A stretch of DNA of 64,000 bases. Origin: Bdellovibrionales bacterium (GTDB lineage: Bacteria; Bdellovibrionota; UBA1018; CAIMNF01). Below the pieces are notes generated by a model, which did no database searches, was not told the DNA's origin, and was given only the letters and a program-made list of their open reading frames with translations. The translations under genes and the position numbers were made by a program. Below are positions 15,401 through 24,009 of the stretch, one piece after another (position 1 is the stretch's first letter; every line of letters begins with the position of its first letter). The stretch covers positions 333,850 through 397,849 of the forward strand of contig CANNBJ010000002.1 in assembly GCA_947502835.1 (NCBI GenBank), given 5' to 3'.

Positions 15401-17411
15401 TGCCGGAATTGTTCGTGGACGGGGTGCCTCCACCCGTGTACGTGGTGACGATCAGATTTTTCTGATACGGGGGGTCCGTTTCGGTGCCGATGGTAGTGGT
15501 GCTTGAGAGTCCCACAGAGAATCGGCACGACTGTTGAGACCCACTGATCGTGAAAGGGGTGTTGCAAAGCGGAGGCGTGGCGCTGGCACTTGAAGGAAGC
15601 ACTCCCGGAAATGCGACTACGGATGGAGAGCCGCTGAAGAATTTGAACTTGCTTCCCGTCTCATGTTGTCCACCAATCCAATTCAGGGTTCCTGAGCCGG
15701 AGAAGTTCATCGTTCCTAGCCCTGAGTAAATATCTGGAGTCCCACCGATCATGACATAGCCAAGATCGATGACTGTTCCAGAGCCGCCGGTCGGATTGGT
15801 AATAGTAATGCTCGCGTCCCCAACTGCAGAAACGGAGTGAGAGATCGAGGGGTAGGGTTGGTTGCGTCCGTCCTGATACTGGAGAGAGAATGATTTGGTT
15901 ACGGTTCCCCCCGCTTGCGGACTGAAAAGGAGCTTAAAGATACAGCTCCCCCCGGCAGGAATGCTTGTGCATGCTTGTGTTTGTGCTGAAGTCTGCACAA
16001 GGCTTCCCGAGAGCGTGCTCGACCCACCTGCAGCCTCGGTGAGACTTAGTCCGGATGCGGCTACACCGCCTGTGTTGTTGACAACCACGTTTGCAGTTGA
16101 GCTTTGAAAGACCTTTGCAGTCAAAGAGGTGGATGCAGAGGAGAAGGAAAGCACAGCAGGATTGACCGCAGTTCCTGTCGGATTCACGGAAACGGTTTGT
16201 GTGGCCCCGGTTGCACTTTGCTTGAAGCTGAGCACGATCGCACCACTCAAGGTTCCTGCCGCGGTGGGTTTGTAGAGCAATTTGTAGATGCAATTCCCGC
16301 TGATTTCCACGTTTGTTCCCGTGGTGGGGCAGGTGCTTCCGGTGGCTGCAAGGCTCACGAAATTGGGAAAGGTGATTCCCTGAAACAATGCGGGACCGGA
16401 ACCAGATTTTTGAATCTGCAGGTCGGCTGTTCCCGGATCTGCAGCATTGGTGCTGGTCGAGGACCAAACCACGGTTCCAAAGGCAGGAGCCTGACCGCCC
16501 ACAACGGCGAGAGAGGGGGGCACCACAACGTCGGTTCCCTTACCGGTGAGTGAAACCTGCGAAACAAATGCGGGTTCCGAGCCGTTATTGTATTCGACCG
16601 AGAAGGTCTCGTTCACTTGCAGGTTCCCACCCTGGGTCGGGGAGAAAACAATGTCCACGTAGCAATCCTTCCCGATGGAGGAGAGATTGCACGGGGTGAG
16701 ATTGGAAGGAATGTTACTCGTGGAAACAGAGAAACGGGACGGAGAAGAGGCGAACTTGAAGGAGACCGAGGTGGCCGGAGAGAGAGGATTGGGCGAGGCC
16801 GGATACTTGTCCGTGTTCGCATACACCATCACTCGTCTGCTTCCCGTGAAGTCCTTGGTGACGGATCCGAAATCGAGGGACTGCAAATCATCCTGATTTG
16901 AGGATCCTCCGTCTTTCAATTTGAGGAGCGCAACGCTTCTGCCTTCCCCTTCAATCGGGAATCTGACGATCTTTCTTTCTCCCAGATGGTTCTTGAATTC
17001 CGCAACCAAAAGAGGCTTGAAAGAGCTTACGATTTGAGGGTCGAACTTCACGTTGACCGGACAAACCTCCGCCTTGTTGGGCGCGAGTTTTCCACAATTG
17101 GCAGTAATCTTGATCTGCTCAGAAAGTGACGGATCCGAAAGGCTCAGGCTTTGAATTTCGAGCTCATAATCCCCCGTATTCCGCAGTGCATACTCCTGGG
17201 TGGCAAATTGACCCAAGGCGAGACGGCCAAGCTTAACCCTGGATGCAGAGAGGTACTCCTGGGGTTTTGTCTCCGCAGTAACCACAGCAGGGGGTTTTTT
17301 TGCCAGCTCGAGCGTGGGGAGGATGTTGATACCGAATTTTTGGGTACAGCCTTCCAAGAGAAGTGCGCTTGCCGCAAAAGCCCCAAACAAACCCTGATTG
17401 ATTCTGTTCAT
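12471..17411 (-). CDS. Giant lipoprotein with HYDIN-type Ig repeats and RCC1 propeller
   Basis: A 1646-residue protein with a lipoprotein signal (lipobox LLEGC, Cys about 22). Residues about 50-1180 are a string of roughly ten Ig-like repeats of the choice-of-anchor/ASPM-SPD-2-Hydin type, each with an FG start and GS(C)xxxxxFxP-type pattern (CxIKFNFVPT, CVVSIKFAPS, CKIKLSFTPT). Residues about 1187-1646 hold seven to eight RCC1-like blades with repeated CWGDNxxGQLG motifs and paired HxC/CWG cysteines, likely disulfide-bonded outside the cytoplasm. It is probably a surface-anchored binding or adhesion protein; its partner is unknown. A TTGATT/TATCCT promoter lies upstream. Confidence 0.85.
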   Translation of the reverse strand: MNRINQGLFGAFAASALLLEGCTQKFGINILPTLELAKKPPAVVTAETKPQEYLSASRVKLGRLALGQFATQEYALRNTGDYELEIQSLSLSDPSLSEQIKITANCGKLAPNKAEVCPVNVKFDPQIVSSFKPLLVAEFKNHLGERKIVRFPIEGEGRSVALLKLKDGGSSNQDDLQSLDFGSVTKDFTGSRRVMVYANTDKYPASPNPLSPATSVSFKFASSPSRFSVSTSNIPSNLTPCNLSSIGKDCYVDIVFSPTQGGNLQVNETFSVEYNNGSEPAFVSQVSLTGKGTDVVVPPSLAVVGGQAPAFGTVVWSSTSTNAADPGTADLQIQKSGSGPALFQGITFPNFVSLAATGSTCPTTGTNVEISGNCIYKLLYKPTAAGTLSGAIVLSFKQSATGATQTVSVNPTGTAVNPAVLSFSSASTSLTAKVFQSSTANVVVNNTGGVAASGLSLTEAAGGSSTLSGSLVQTSAQTQACTSIPAGGSCIFKLLFSPQAGGTVTKSFSLQYQDGRNQPYPSISHSVSAVGDASITITNPTGGSGTVIDLGYVMIGGTPDIYSGLGTMNFSGSGTLNWIGGQHETGSKFKFFSGSPSVVAFPGVLPSSASATPPLCNTPFTISGSQQSCRFSVGLSSTTTIGTETDPPYQKNLIVTTYTGGGTPSTNNSGKVDVPYTIKATQKNPSILKYVASGTSSTAASPVSFPTTIKNVESASINAFVRVDGFFRVTVNSVSVIDPAGASSTSPFFVTTPSSVNPGFVLNAGQTYSLPIRFKPAAAQVYTGYKLRIVYNNGVVDQAQAVKTIDLDLSGTGSDLNIVTANASSVQFSTQYALNSSSEVKTVTLTARGHSAFAPISVTWPTGQGPFSITENNCAAPQTAAAPTGTTCSIKFNFVPTSWGAQSKQVQLTPLNPLTPPGIITLTLSGTASQKYPTLTLSAASINFDARIINTVPSQSQIKTVTITNTAPATTGGIAKNFSFSTPSNSAYTIDSAGTTCGASELQPGSGASSSCVVSIKFAPSAVIQSPGASSILVNYQDGNGNASGPAPAVNAQLNLSLQGSSLIQDPNLSLSPSPLAFGSKTIKPDGTVDPASLEATITNPQTNVVSAKSLTFTGLSAPFSMDSAGSTCNSSTILAPGASCKIKLSFTPTALGSYSQTLSIAYKDLASPENSFSKTLSLTGSVVKGIRVFAGGLKTCLITELEEAICFGSNLKGELGQNLSSNFSDQLVQTMARINFGSGAKVRKLAPGRYHVCAIVDYPAATPARSGEVTCWGDNQYGQLGRGSVVQLNAPVLSNNSIAPIDLGSSTSGALKAIDISAGFEHSCAILENGSIKCWGSNGSGQLGTATTGNLGDASGEMGNSLPTVAVPGGVAVSISAGSSHTCASFSDGKARCWGDNFYGQIGQPNMDNYGKPTSASDPKIGAMSSLPEIALGSGFNASEVVASFGARTCARSQTGVLRCFGKTAVEPSVESVSTFAGLLGQCYMRNSNGEGLFACNGTSVPIIDVGGKSGDMSLLLPVNLGSGAEVRKLAVGLSFTCALLGDSSIKCFGKGNQGQLGRAAGFLSDVPFASNGMPPAASLSASATEWPVDIAAGDNHACYVTNLNKVKCFGSSTSNATGTKKLTGYATTLQIEAAASAPTVYQAQ

Positions 17412-17466
17412 GTGTTTCCCCCAAACAAACCGAGCCCCCGATCGCGCGGAGAGCCCAATCTCCTCT

Positions 17467-17496
17467 AGGATACATTTGTTTGATTAATTTAATCAA
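17467..17496 (-). promoter_or_regulatory. Promoter with palindrome over -35, giant lipoprotein gene
   Basis: On the minus strand TTGATT and TATCCT are spaced by 18 bp, about 55 nt before the start codon. The -35 lies in a perfect palindrome TTGATTAA-T-TTAATCAA (17480-17496) that could be an operator. No other reading frame covers 17412-17659. Confidence 0.4.
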
Positions 17497-17659
17497 GTAC
17501 TATTGTCCAGTGAGGAACATCGGACCGAGATGGAGATAATTTTTCTTCATGGTTTCAATGGTTTGTTTTGTAGAGATCCAGAAAAAGTCGGGTGGGAAAG
17601 GGGAAGATGCTTGAAATTTATACTATTTTAGTCAAGAATTAAGGAGGGGAGGCTGGATT

Positions 17660-17905
17660 CTGAAAAAACTCAATCAAAACGGCGTAAGTCTTGTAGAAAT
17701 GCTGGTTGCGTCCGCGATTCTTGGAATCCTCGCGCTTGCGCTGACCATGCTTTTTTCACAGCAGAGCAATCAGCAGAACAACCTTCAGATGCAGGCCTCC
17801 TTTGATTCCCTGTTGAATTCCGTTCAGAGTCAGGCGGCAAACCCGGCGATCATTCTCCATTCGTCCAAGAAAACGGAGACACAAAGGAATGTGCCCGAGG
17901 AGTAG
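17660..17905 (+). CDS. Type IV prepilin-like protein with non-AUG start
   Basis: About 81 residues if read from CTG at 17660 (ATT at 17657 is the other option). This reading gives KKLNQNG then VSLVEMLVASAILGILALAL, a textbook class III prepilin leader with Gly-1 and Glu+5 next to the cleavage site. The first ATG, at 17699, lies after Glu+5 and would destroy the signal. No ATG, GTG or TTG precedes it in frame after a stop at about 17612. A strong AAGGAGGGGAGG stands at 17641-17652. The mature part is short for a pilin, so it may be a minor pseudopilin. The secreted protein gene follows 12 bp downstream. Confidence 0.7.
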   Translation: MKKLNQNGVSLVEMLVASAILGILALALTMLFSQQSNQQNNLQMQASFDSLLNSVQSQAANPAIILHSSKKTETQRNVPEE

Positions 17906-17917
17906 AGCGAAGGATCT

Positions 17918-18691
17918 ATGAAAAAGTTCAGGTTTCTATTCATGGTGCCGGGATTCCTGATCGCAAGTGCGGCATCCTCCCAGACGAGTGGTGGTATCGG
18001 TGATGCGGTACAGATCGATCAGACACAGGTTTCCTTGAACCCGATCCTGAAGAGGTGCTTGAATGGGGGGGATTGTCCTGTGGCTCCAGAAGGGCAAGTG
18101 GGACATCCTTACCGGATCTTCGTACCGGGAGGAACACAGGAAACGACCGGGTTTTACTCACAAAGCATGGTTTGGATTGCGAAAAAATCCGACAATCCGC
18201 CTCCACAGGCAAAATTTCTGGTGGAGGCCTGGTTCGCACCGCTCTGTTCTGCGGGCGGCGGGCTTTCGTGTACGGTTTCGCCGGCGGGTTCCCTGAAGTT
18301 TTTCTACCAGGTCTCGGCGGTGAATCAATCGCGCCAAGGGGAGAGAAGGATTCAAACCAAAAACAATTTCAGTGCTCCCCGGGTCGTGAGTGTGAAGGAG
18401 GTCAAGGATGCAGAGCCGGACCCCTTGGCATCGATCATGTTGACGGGCGATGTGCATAGTTTTGCGGATTGCCTGAATGCGGGATCGGGAACGCAGGGGG
18501 CTCCTTCTTGTGTGATCGGGTTTGGAGGCGCGGGGTCACCGATGTGTTTGGACACCAGCAATATCCCTGCGATGCAACAATATTCCGGGAATTCTTATTG
18601 CGCCTTTCCATCGGGATGCCCCGCCGGTTGGACGGATGTATCCACTCGTGACCAGGGAAACCCCTGTGGCAGCGGGATCTGTTGTCAGTAA
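17918..18691 (+). CDS. Secreted Cys-containing protein, unknown
   Basis: 257 residues with an N-terminal signal (MKKFRFLFMVPGFLIASAASS). The mature protein has about a dozen cysteines in pairs (KRCLNGGDC, CSAGGGLSC, and a C-terminal cluster SYCAFPSGC, NPCGSGICC), suggesting disulfides and export. Placed 12 bp after the prepilin gene, it may be a tip or partner protein of the pilus-like system; no such domain is recognised and this role is inferred only from context. Confidence 0.65.
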   Translation: MKKFRFLFMVPGFLIASAASSQTSGGIGDAVQIDQTQVSLNPILKRCLNGGDCPVAPEGQVGHPYRIFVPGGTQETTGFYSQSMVWIAKKSDNPPPQAKFLVEAWFAPLCSAGGGLSCTVSPAGSLKFFYQVSAVNQSRQGERRIQTKNNFSAPRVVSVKEVKDAEPDPLASIMLTGDVHSFADCLNAGSGTQGAPSCVIGFGGAGSPMCLDTSNIPAMQQYSGNSYCAFPSGCPAGWTDVSTRDQGNPCGSGICCQ

Positions 18692-18727
18692 AGGCAAGCA
18701 ATCCAAAGACGTGATATAGATCCCAGC

Positions 18728-20131
18728 GTGGAACGGATGCGGAAATTTCATTTTGAGAACGGGATCGAGCTTGAGTTCTTTGGCGGCGCAGGGGAGGTCA
18801 CGGGAAGCAAGGCGGTCTTGTCCGCCCATCGCAAGCGAATTCTGGTGGATTGCGGTCTCTTTCAAGGAGAGAAAACCAGCCGTGAGAAGAACTGGGCGCC
18901 CATCCCCGAGGCGTTGACCGGTTTGGATGCGATCCTGATCACGCACGCCCATCTGGATCACTGCGGCTCTCTTCCCCGAATGCTGTCGGTTGGATTCAAA
19001 GGCCCGGTGTATTGCACTCCCGGCACCCGGGATTTGATGCGCATTATCCTCCTCGATTCCGCGCACCTTCAAGAGGAAGATTCTGAGTACGCCAATCGTA
19101 CCGGCTACTCGAATCACAAACCCGCAAAGCCGCTCTATACTGTGAAAGACGCCCAGCAGATTCTGAGACAAGTGCGGACACTTGCCATCGGGGGCTGGCA
19201 AACGGTGGTTCCCGGAGTCGAGGTTCAGTTCACCCGCGCCGGACATATCATCGGTTCCTCTGTCGCGCGTTTTCGGATCAAGGGCGAAAAACGCGATTTT
19301 CATATCACTTTCAGTGGCGACCTCGGACATGGCAGGCAGGAGACGATTGCACCTCCGGATCCTTTGCCGGATACGGAGTGCCTCGTTCTGGAGAGCACCT
19401 ATGGGGATCGCGTACATGAAAAGCAGAGTGCACTTGCGCTTCTTCAGGAAAACATTCAGCAAATTTCCAAAAACAGCAGCACCCTCGTGATTCCCTCCTT
19501 TGCTGTGGGACGCGCACAGGAAGTGCTCTTTCTGATCCGAATGCTCGAGGACCAAGGGCGGATTCCCCGGGTGCCGGTCATCCTCGATTCGCCCATGGCC
19601 GAGGATGCAACCGCCGTGTATCTTTCGCATCCCGAGGACCATCCCCCGAATCTGGGATTCGAACGGAAACAACGAAACTTTTTTCCCCGTCACTTCGAGT
19701 GGACCAGGACAGCGCAGGAGTCGGTTGAGCTTGCAAAGCGAAAGGGCCCTTTGGTGATCCTTTCGGCATCCGGAATGCTGCAAGGAGGTCGGATTCTTCA
19801 CCATTTGAAAACGCGGTTGCCGAACCCCGAAAACATCGTTTTGTTTGTCGGGTATCAGGCCGAAGGCACCAAGGGTTGGTTCCTCAAGAATTACGGAAAG
19901 AAAGAGGGTTCCCTTCGAATTCATCACGAGCCTATTCCGGTCAAGGCCCAAATCGAATCCATTGATTCGCTCTCGGCCCATGCGGACGCGAATGATCTGG
20001 TTTCCTGGATCCGCAGTTCGCCGAAAAAGCCCGATCAAATCATTCTCAATCACGGACAGCCGGATGCCACGCAGTCTCTTGCTGAGAAGATCAAAAAAGA
20101 ACTCGGGATCAAAGTCATTCCCCTGATTTGA
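18728..20131 (+). CDS. MBL-fold RNA exonuclease (CPSF73-like, beta-CASP)
   Basis: A 467-residue protein. Order: metallo-beta-lactamase core with HAHLDHCGS (residues about 78-85, zinc ligands) and FSGDLGHG, then the beta-CASP domain (VIPSFAVGRAQEVLF, ILDSPMA), then the RNA-specificity motif around SASGMLQGGR and a last zinc His in SAHAD. This is the layout of bacterial CPSF73-type nucleases acting on RNA. The GTG at 18728 is given; an ATG at 18737 is equally possible and neither has a clear ribosome site. Confidence 0.9.
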   Translation: MERMRKFHFENGIELEFFGGAGEVTGSKAVLSAHRKRILVDCGLFQGEKTSREKNWAPIPEALTGLDAILITHAHLDHCGSLPRMLSVGFKGPVYCTPGTRDLMRIILLDSAHLQEEDSEYANRTGYSNHKPAKPLYTVKDAQQILRQVRTLAIGGWQTVVPGVEVQFTRAGHIIGSSVARFRIKGEKRDFHITFSGDLGHGRQETIAPPDPLPDTECLVLESTYGDRVHEKQSALALLQENIQQISKNSSTLVIPSFAVGRAQEVLFLIRMLEDQGRIPRVPVILDSPMAEDATAVYLSHPEDHPPNLGFERKQRNFFPRHFEWTRTAQESVELAKRKGPLVILSASGMLQGGRILHHLKTRLPNPENIVLFVGYQAEGTKGWFLKNYGKKEGSLRIHHEPIPVKAQIESIDSLSAHADANDLVSWIRSSPKKPDQIILNHGQPDATQSLAEKIKKELGIKVIPLI

Positions 20132-20153
20132 GTTTTGGGGTAGGATCTGCAGC

Positions 20154-20723
20154 ATGAAAAACACAACAATCGCCCGTATTTTCTTCAGTCTTTTGATTGC
20201 TTCCGGATTCTCCGGAATTCGAGCGGAGGCGGCCTCCTCTTTTTACGACTTCAAGGTGAATACCCTTGCCGGAGTTCCGGTTGACCTCTCATCCTACAAA
20301 GGCAAAGTGCTCATGGTGGTGAATACGGCATCCAAGTGCGGCTACACGCCCCAGTATCAAGGACTTCAAACATTGTATCAGCGCTATCAGCCAAAGGGTT
20401 TCGAGGTTCTTGCATTCCCGAGCAACGATTTTGGCGGACAGGAGCCGGGGAATGCAAAAGAGATCAAGACGTTTTGTGAAACCAAATACAAGGTGAACTT
20501 CCCGCTGTTCGAGAAGAATCCGGTTTCAGGATCCATGAAGCAGCCTCTTTATGATTGGCTCATCAAGAATGAACCCGGGAACATCCGCGGTCCGAGCGAT
20601 GTGAGTTGGAATTTTGAGAAATTCCTGATCTCAAAAGAGGGCAAGGTGCTCGCCCGATATCGCTCGAGTGTGACCCCCGAGAGCCCCGATGTGGTGAAGG
20701 CGATCGAGGGGGCCTTGAAGTAA
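20154..20723 (+). CDS. Exported glutathione peroxidase family protein
   Basis: 189 residues with a signal peptide (about residues 1-26, ending GIRAEA). The peroxidatic Cys62 sits in NTASKCGYTP. The Gln of NDFGGQEPG and the Trp-Asn of DVSWNFEKFL complete the GPx tetrad. Cysteine replaces selenocysteine, as usual for bacteria, and such enzymes often use thioredoxin instead of glutathione. The signal predicts a periplasmic peroxide or lipid-hydroperoxide scavenger. Its stop overlaps the msrBA start by one nucleotide (TAATG), so both are translated from one message. Confidence 0.9.
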   Translation: MKNTTIARIFFSLLIASGFSGIRAEAASSFYDFKVNTLAGVPVDLSSYKGKVLMVVNTASKCGYTPQYQGLQTLYQRYQPKGFEVLAFPSNDFGGQEPGNAKEIKTFCETKYKVNFPLFEKNPVSGSMKQPLYDWLIKNEPGNIRGPSDVSWNFEKFLISKEGKVLARYRSSVTPESPDVVKAIEGALK

Positions 20724-21805
20724 TGTCCGGGCTTGCGGGCATGCTGATGCTGGGAGCGAGTCTCTCGTTTCTCGTGCCCGCGAATGCTGAAGCCGCGGCA
20801 TTCAGGTCGCGGGGAACGGAGGCGGGAATGGCGGATAAGAAAACAGAGGCGAAAGTCCTTCGACATCTGAACCAGGAGCAGTTCCGGGTCACGCAGCTCT
20901 GCGCAACCGAAAACCCGTTCAACAACGCGTATTGGAATCATCATGATGCCGGAATTTATGTGGATGTGGTCGATGGAAAGCCACTCTTCAGTTCCAAGGA
21001 CAAATTCGATTCCGGCACCGGATGGCCGAGTTTTTCGCGTCCCATTGAGGAAAAGTTTGTTGCGCTCTCGGAAGACCGCTCTCATGGCATGGTCCGCACC
21101 GAAGTGAAATCGAGCGTCGCAGGTTCTCACCTCGGACACATGTTCGATGACGGTCCCGCTCCGACCCGCAAGCGGTATTGCATCAACTCGGCATCGCTCC
21201 GGTTTGTGAGCGCGTTGAACCTTGAAAGAGACGGGTATGGAAAATACCTTGGGCTGTTTTCGAAAGAGGTTCTCGATGCCGAAAAAAAGAAACGGAGTGA
21301 ACGCATGAAAAACGGCGACTATCAAACCTTGGTTCTTGCAGGCGGCTGTTTCTGGGGCGTGCAGGATTTGATCCGGAAATTGCCGGGGGTCATCGACACC
21401 GAGGTCGGCTACACAGGCGGATTTACTGAGAATCCAGTGTATGAGCAGGTCAAGAAAGGCACCACGGGTCACGCGGAATCGGTGCGCGTGGTTTTTGATC
21501 CGAAAGTCATCGGAATTGAAAAGCTCCTCGATTTGTTTTTTACGCTTCATGATCCCACGACAAAGAATCAGCAGGGCAACGACATCGGATCGCAATACCG
21601 CTCGGCCATTTTTTACTCAAGTCCCGCACAAAAAGAGGCTGCACTCAAAAAAATCAAGGAATGGAATGACTCCGGAAAGTGGAAACGTCCGATCGTGACT
21701 GAAGTCGTGGAGGCTTCGAAGTTCACTCCTGCGGAATCCTATCACCAGGACTACCTGGTGAAGAACCCCGAGGGGTACACCTGCCACTACTACCGGGAGT
21801 TCTGA
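20723..21805 (+). CDS. msrBA: Exported methionine sulfoxide reductase MsrB-MsrA fusion
   Basis: 360 residues. Signal peptide about 1-22, MsrB domain about 45-165 (FDSGTGWPSF, HLGHMFDDGP, catalytic Cys in RYCINSAS), linker, MsrA domain about 198-355 (catalytic Cys in GGCFWG, then VGYTGG, GHAESV, SYHQDYL). The MsrB part lacks the zinc CxxC pairs found in many homologues. The enzyme would reduce both S and R methionine sulfoxide in exported proteins. Domain order B-A is the reverse of Neisseria-type A-B fusions. It is coupled to the peroxidase gene. Confidence 0.93.
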   Translation: MSGLAGMLMLGASLSFLVPANAEAAAFRSRGTEAGMADKKTEAKVLRHLNQEQFRVTQLCATENPFNNAYWNHHDAGIYVDVVDGKPLFSSKDKFDSGTGWPSFSRPIEEKFVALSEDRSHGMVRTEVKSSVAGSHLGHMFDDGPAPTRKRYCINSASLRFVSALNLERDGYGKYLGLFSKEVLDAEKKKRSERMKNGDYQTLVLAGGCFWGVQDLIRKLPGVIDTEVGYTGGFTENPVYEQVKKGTTGHAESVRVVFDPKVIGIEKLLDLFFTLHDPTTKNQQGNDIGSQYRSAIFYSSPAQKEAALKKIKEWNDSGKWKRPIVTEVVEASKFTPAESYHQDYLVKNPEGYTCHYYREF

Positions 21806-21806
21806 A

Positions 21807-22643
21807 ATGCAGGAATTGCGCCCCTCTCCCGCAATCAGCGTGAATTCGGATGTTTCGATCCGGGAAGTGCTCCGGATCATGAAGGAGCACAATGTGGGTT
21901 CGGTGCTTGTGAATTCGTACGCCCCGCCGCATGCACTCGAGGGGATATTCACGGAGCGGGATCTGTTGAAGTGGGTGGCCGACATCGCCCATAATGATGC
22001 CTGGGACAAATCGATTGCAACGATCATGACGAAGAAAATGATCACCCTGAACGTCCTTGAGCTCGATCAGGCGGCCGAGACGATGATCCGGCACAACTTC
22101 CGGCATGTTCCGATCGTGTATGATTCCGAGGATGGCCGCTCGCATGTAGCGGGTGTGGTCTCGATGCGCGATCTGTTCAAGGGGATGGTGGCCGAGCGAA
22201 AGCAGAAGAAGCTGCTTGAGCAATTCAACGCCAAGCGTGTTCTGGTCCTTGCACGTGAGCGATCCGAGCGCGAACTCCAGCAAAAGCTTCTTGCAGATCA
22301 TGTGAATCTTGTATTCCACGTTCCGGCGGCGGGAACGGCGGGAGAGGTGCCGGACGCCGGTGCCTCGCTCGATCCGGCGCGGGTGATTCCGGATGTTCTT
22401 TCGTCTGAACTTTTTGTGATGGATCTGGATCATCTGCCGTCCGAAGCATGGGTCGGGATTTTGAAGAGTGTGCTTTCAGAAAAGAAACGGCCTCCTGTGT
22501 TCATTGTCTACGATCCCGTCATGCAGGACCCGAGAAGCGTGCTTGCGCTCAAGCAGCTCTCCCAGGGTTCTGTCATTCACGTATTTCCGAAGCCGATAAA
22601 TCTGCTTGAGTATTTGCGGCAAATGGAAAAGAGCCTGAAATAA
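21807..22643 (+). CDS. CBS-pair protein with C-terminal pseudoreceiver
   Basis: 278 residues. Two CBS motifs fill residues about 8-130 (VGSVLVN..LEGIFTERDLLKW and the FRHVPIVYD..VAGVVSMRDLF copy), a pair that normally binds adenosyl nucleotides. Residues about 150-278 look like a response-regulator fold: strands KRVLVLARE, FVMDLDHLP, PVFIVYD and VIHVFPKPINLLEYL, where the KP pair matches the end of receiver domains. The phospho-acceptor Asp is in MDLD or absent. It starts 1 bp after msrBA, so a signalling role tied to energy or redox status is possible. Confidence 0.78.
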   Translation: MQELRPSPAISVNSDVSIREVLRIMKEHNVGSVLVNSYAPPHALEGIFTERDLLKWVADIAHNDAWDKSIATIMTKKMITLNVLELDQAAETMIRHNFRHVPIVYDSEDGRSHVAGVVSMRDLFKGMVAERKQKKLLEQFNAKRVLVLARERSERELQQKLLADHVNLVFHVPAAGTAGEVPDAGASLDPARVIPDVLSSELFVMDLDHLPSEAWVGILKSVLSEKKRPPVFIVYDPVMQDPRSVLALKQLSQGSVIHVFPKPINLLEYLRQMEKSLK

Positions 22644-22751
22644 AACTGCGCCGCAACGCGCAAGATGCATTCCAAGAGTTTAATCTGCTTTCCGTGGTTT
22701 CATTTCTTGATACACTACCCAAGGTAAAATCCACGAAAGGACCTAAATCCC

Positions 22752-23897
22752 ATGATCAGTTTTGAACTTTCAGACGAGCAGAAACAACTTCAAGAGCTTG
22801 CCCGCAAATTCGCAAAAGAGGAAATGATCCCGAAGGCTGAACATCACGACCATACGGGAGAATTTCCGTATGAGGTGACCAAGAAGGCCTGGGAGCTTGG
22901 CTTGATGAACACTCACATCGGTCAGGAGTACGGCGGACTTGGTCTGGGTGTGCTCGACGGAATCATCATTACCGAGGAGCTTGCATACGGATGTACCGGA
23001 ATTGCAACCGCAATGGAGGCAAACGCTTTGGCTTCCGCTCCGGTCATGGTTGCCGGAAACGATGCCCAGAAAAGGCAGTTCTTGGGTATGCTCACTGCTG
23101 AGCCAAAATACGCCGCATATTGCGTGACCGAGCCCGGTGCGGGGTCTGACGTTGCTGGGATTACTACGACGGCTAAAAAGGTCGGCGATGATTATGTCAT
23201 CAATGGCGCAAAGATGTGGATCACGAACGCCAATGTTGCAAGCTGGTATTTTGTTCTCGCTTATACTGATCCTTCTCTCAAGCACAAGGGAATGACCGGC
23301 TTTCTGGTTCCCCGTGAAACTCCCGGCATTACGGTGGGGCGCAAAGAAGACAACCTTGGGCAGCGGGCATCTGACACGCGCGGACTCACCTTTGAAGACG
23401 TGAAGATTCCATCGAAATACCGTCTTGGAAACGAGGGTGACGGATTCAAAATCGCCATGAGCGCTTTTGATCACACTCGTCCAGTGGTTGCAGCAGGAGC
23501 GGTGGGACTTGCAAGACGCGCGATGGATGAGTCCATCAACTACGCGACCACGCGCAAGACCTTCGGGACCCCAATTGCCGGATACCAAGCCGTGAGCTTC
23601 ATGATTGCCGACATGGCGAAAGACATCGAGGCTGCGCGCTACCTCGTTTGGCGGGCCGGTTGGGAAATCGATCAGGGACGGAGGAATACCAAATTCGCAG
23701 CATTCGCGAAGGCCTTCGCAGCAGACATGGCGATGAAGGTCGCCACCGACGCGGTTCAGGTGTTCGGCGGGTATGGCTATTCAAAGGAATATCCGGTCGA
23801 AAAGCTCATGCGGGATGCAAAGATTTATCAGATCTATGAGGGAACTTCGCAAATCCAGCGTCTGATCATCGCAAAAGAGATCTTCGAGCGTCGCTGA
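22752..23897 (+). CDS. Acyl-CoA dehydrogenase
   Basis: 381 residues, normal for the family. N-terminal helical domain, a beta domain with [14 protein letters not shown] and KMWITNA (FAD and substrate contacts), and a C-terminal helical domain with the catalytic Glu in [11 protein letters not shown]. It closely matches short/medium-chain type enzymes that oxidise acyl-CoA at C2-C3 and pass electrons to ETF. It stands alone, with 108 bp upstream and a strong terminator downstream. Confidence 0.95.
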   Translation: MISFELSDEQKQLQELARKFAKEEMIPKAEHHDHTGEFPYEVTKKAWELGLMNTHIGQEYGGLGLGVLDGIIITEELAYGCTGIATAMEANALASAPVMVAGNDAQKRQFLGMLTAEPKYAAYCVTEPGAGSDVAGITTTAKKVGDDYVINGAKMWITNANVASWYFVLAYTDPSLKHKGMTGFLVPRETPGITVGRKEDNLGQRASDTRGLTFEDVKIPSKYRLGNEGDGFKIAMSAFDHTRPVVAAGAVGLARRAMDESINYATTRKTFGTPIAGYQAVSFMIADMAKDIEAARYLVWRAGWEIDQGRRNTKFAAFAKAFAADMAMKVATDAVQVFGGYGYSKEYPVEKLMRDAKIYQIYEGTSQIQRLIIAKEIFERR

Positions 23898-23923
23898 GTC
23901 GCGGTTTCAAAAAGAAAAAGTTT

Positions 23924-23968
23924 GGGTCAGTCCTGACACCTGTGTCGAGGCTGACCCATCTTATTTTT
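23924..23968 (+). terminator. Rho-independent terminator after acyl-CoA dehydrogenase
   Basis: GGGTCAG (23924-23930) pairs with CTGACCC (23951-23957). Inside, CCT-GACAC pairs with GTGTC-G-AGG with one bulge. A T-rich tail TCTTATTTTTA follows. It ends 40 bp before the next gene. Confidence 0.8.
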
Positions 23969-24009
23969 AAGGTTCACGCGCGATATTATATTTTGAGGGG
24001 GTGTATCGC

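Noticed and set aside
17484..17501. 18-mer TTAATTTAATCAAGTACT nearly repeated at 32009-32026 (one mismatch)
   Set aside because: A rough count shows that a few such near-matches of AT-rich 18-mers are expected by chance in 64 kb on both strands.
18536..20164. 542-codon frame opposite the MBL nuclease
   Set aside because: Antisense shadow of a well-supported enzyme gene with no recognisable product.
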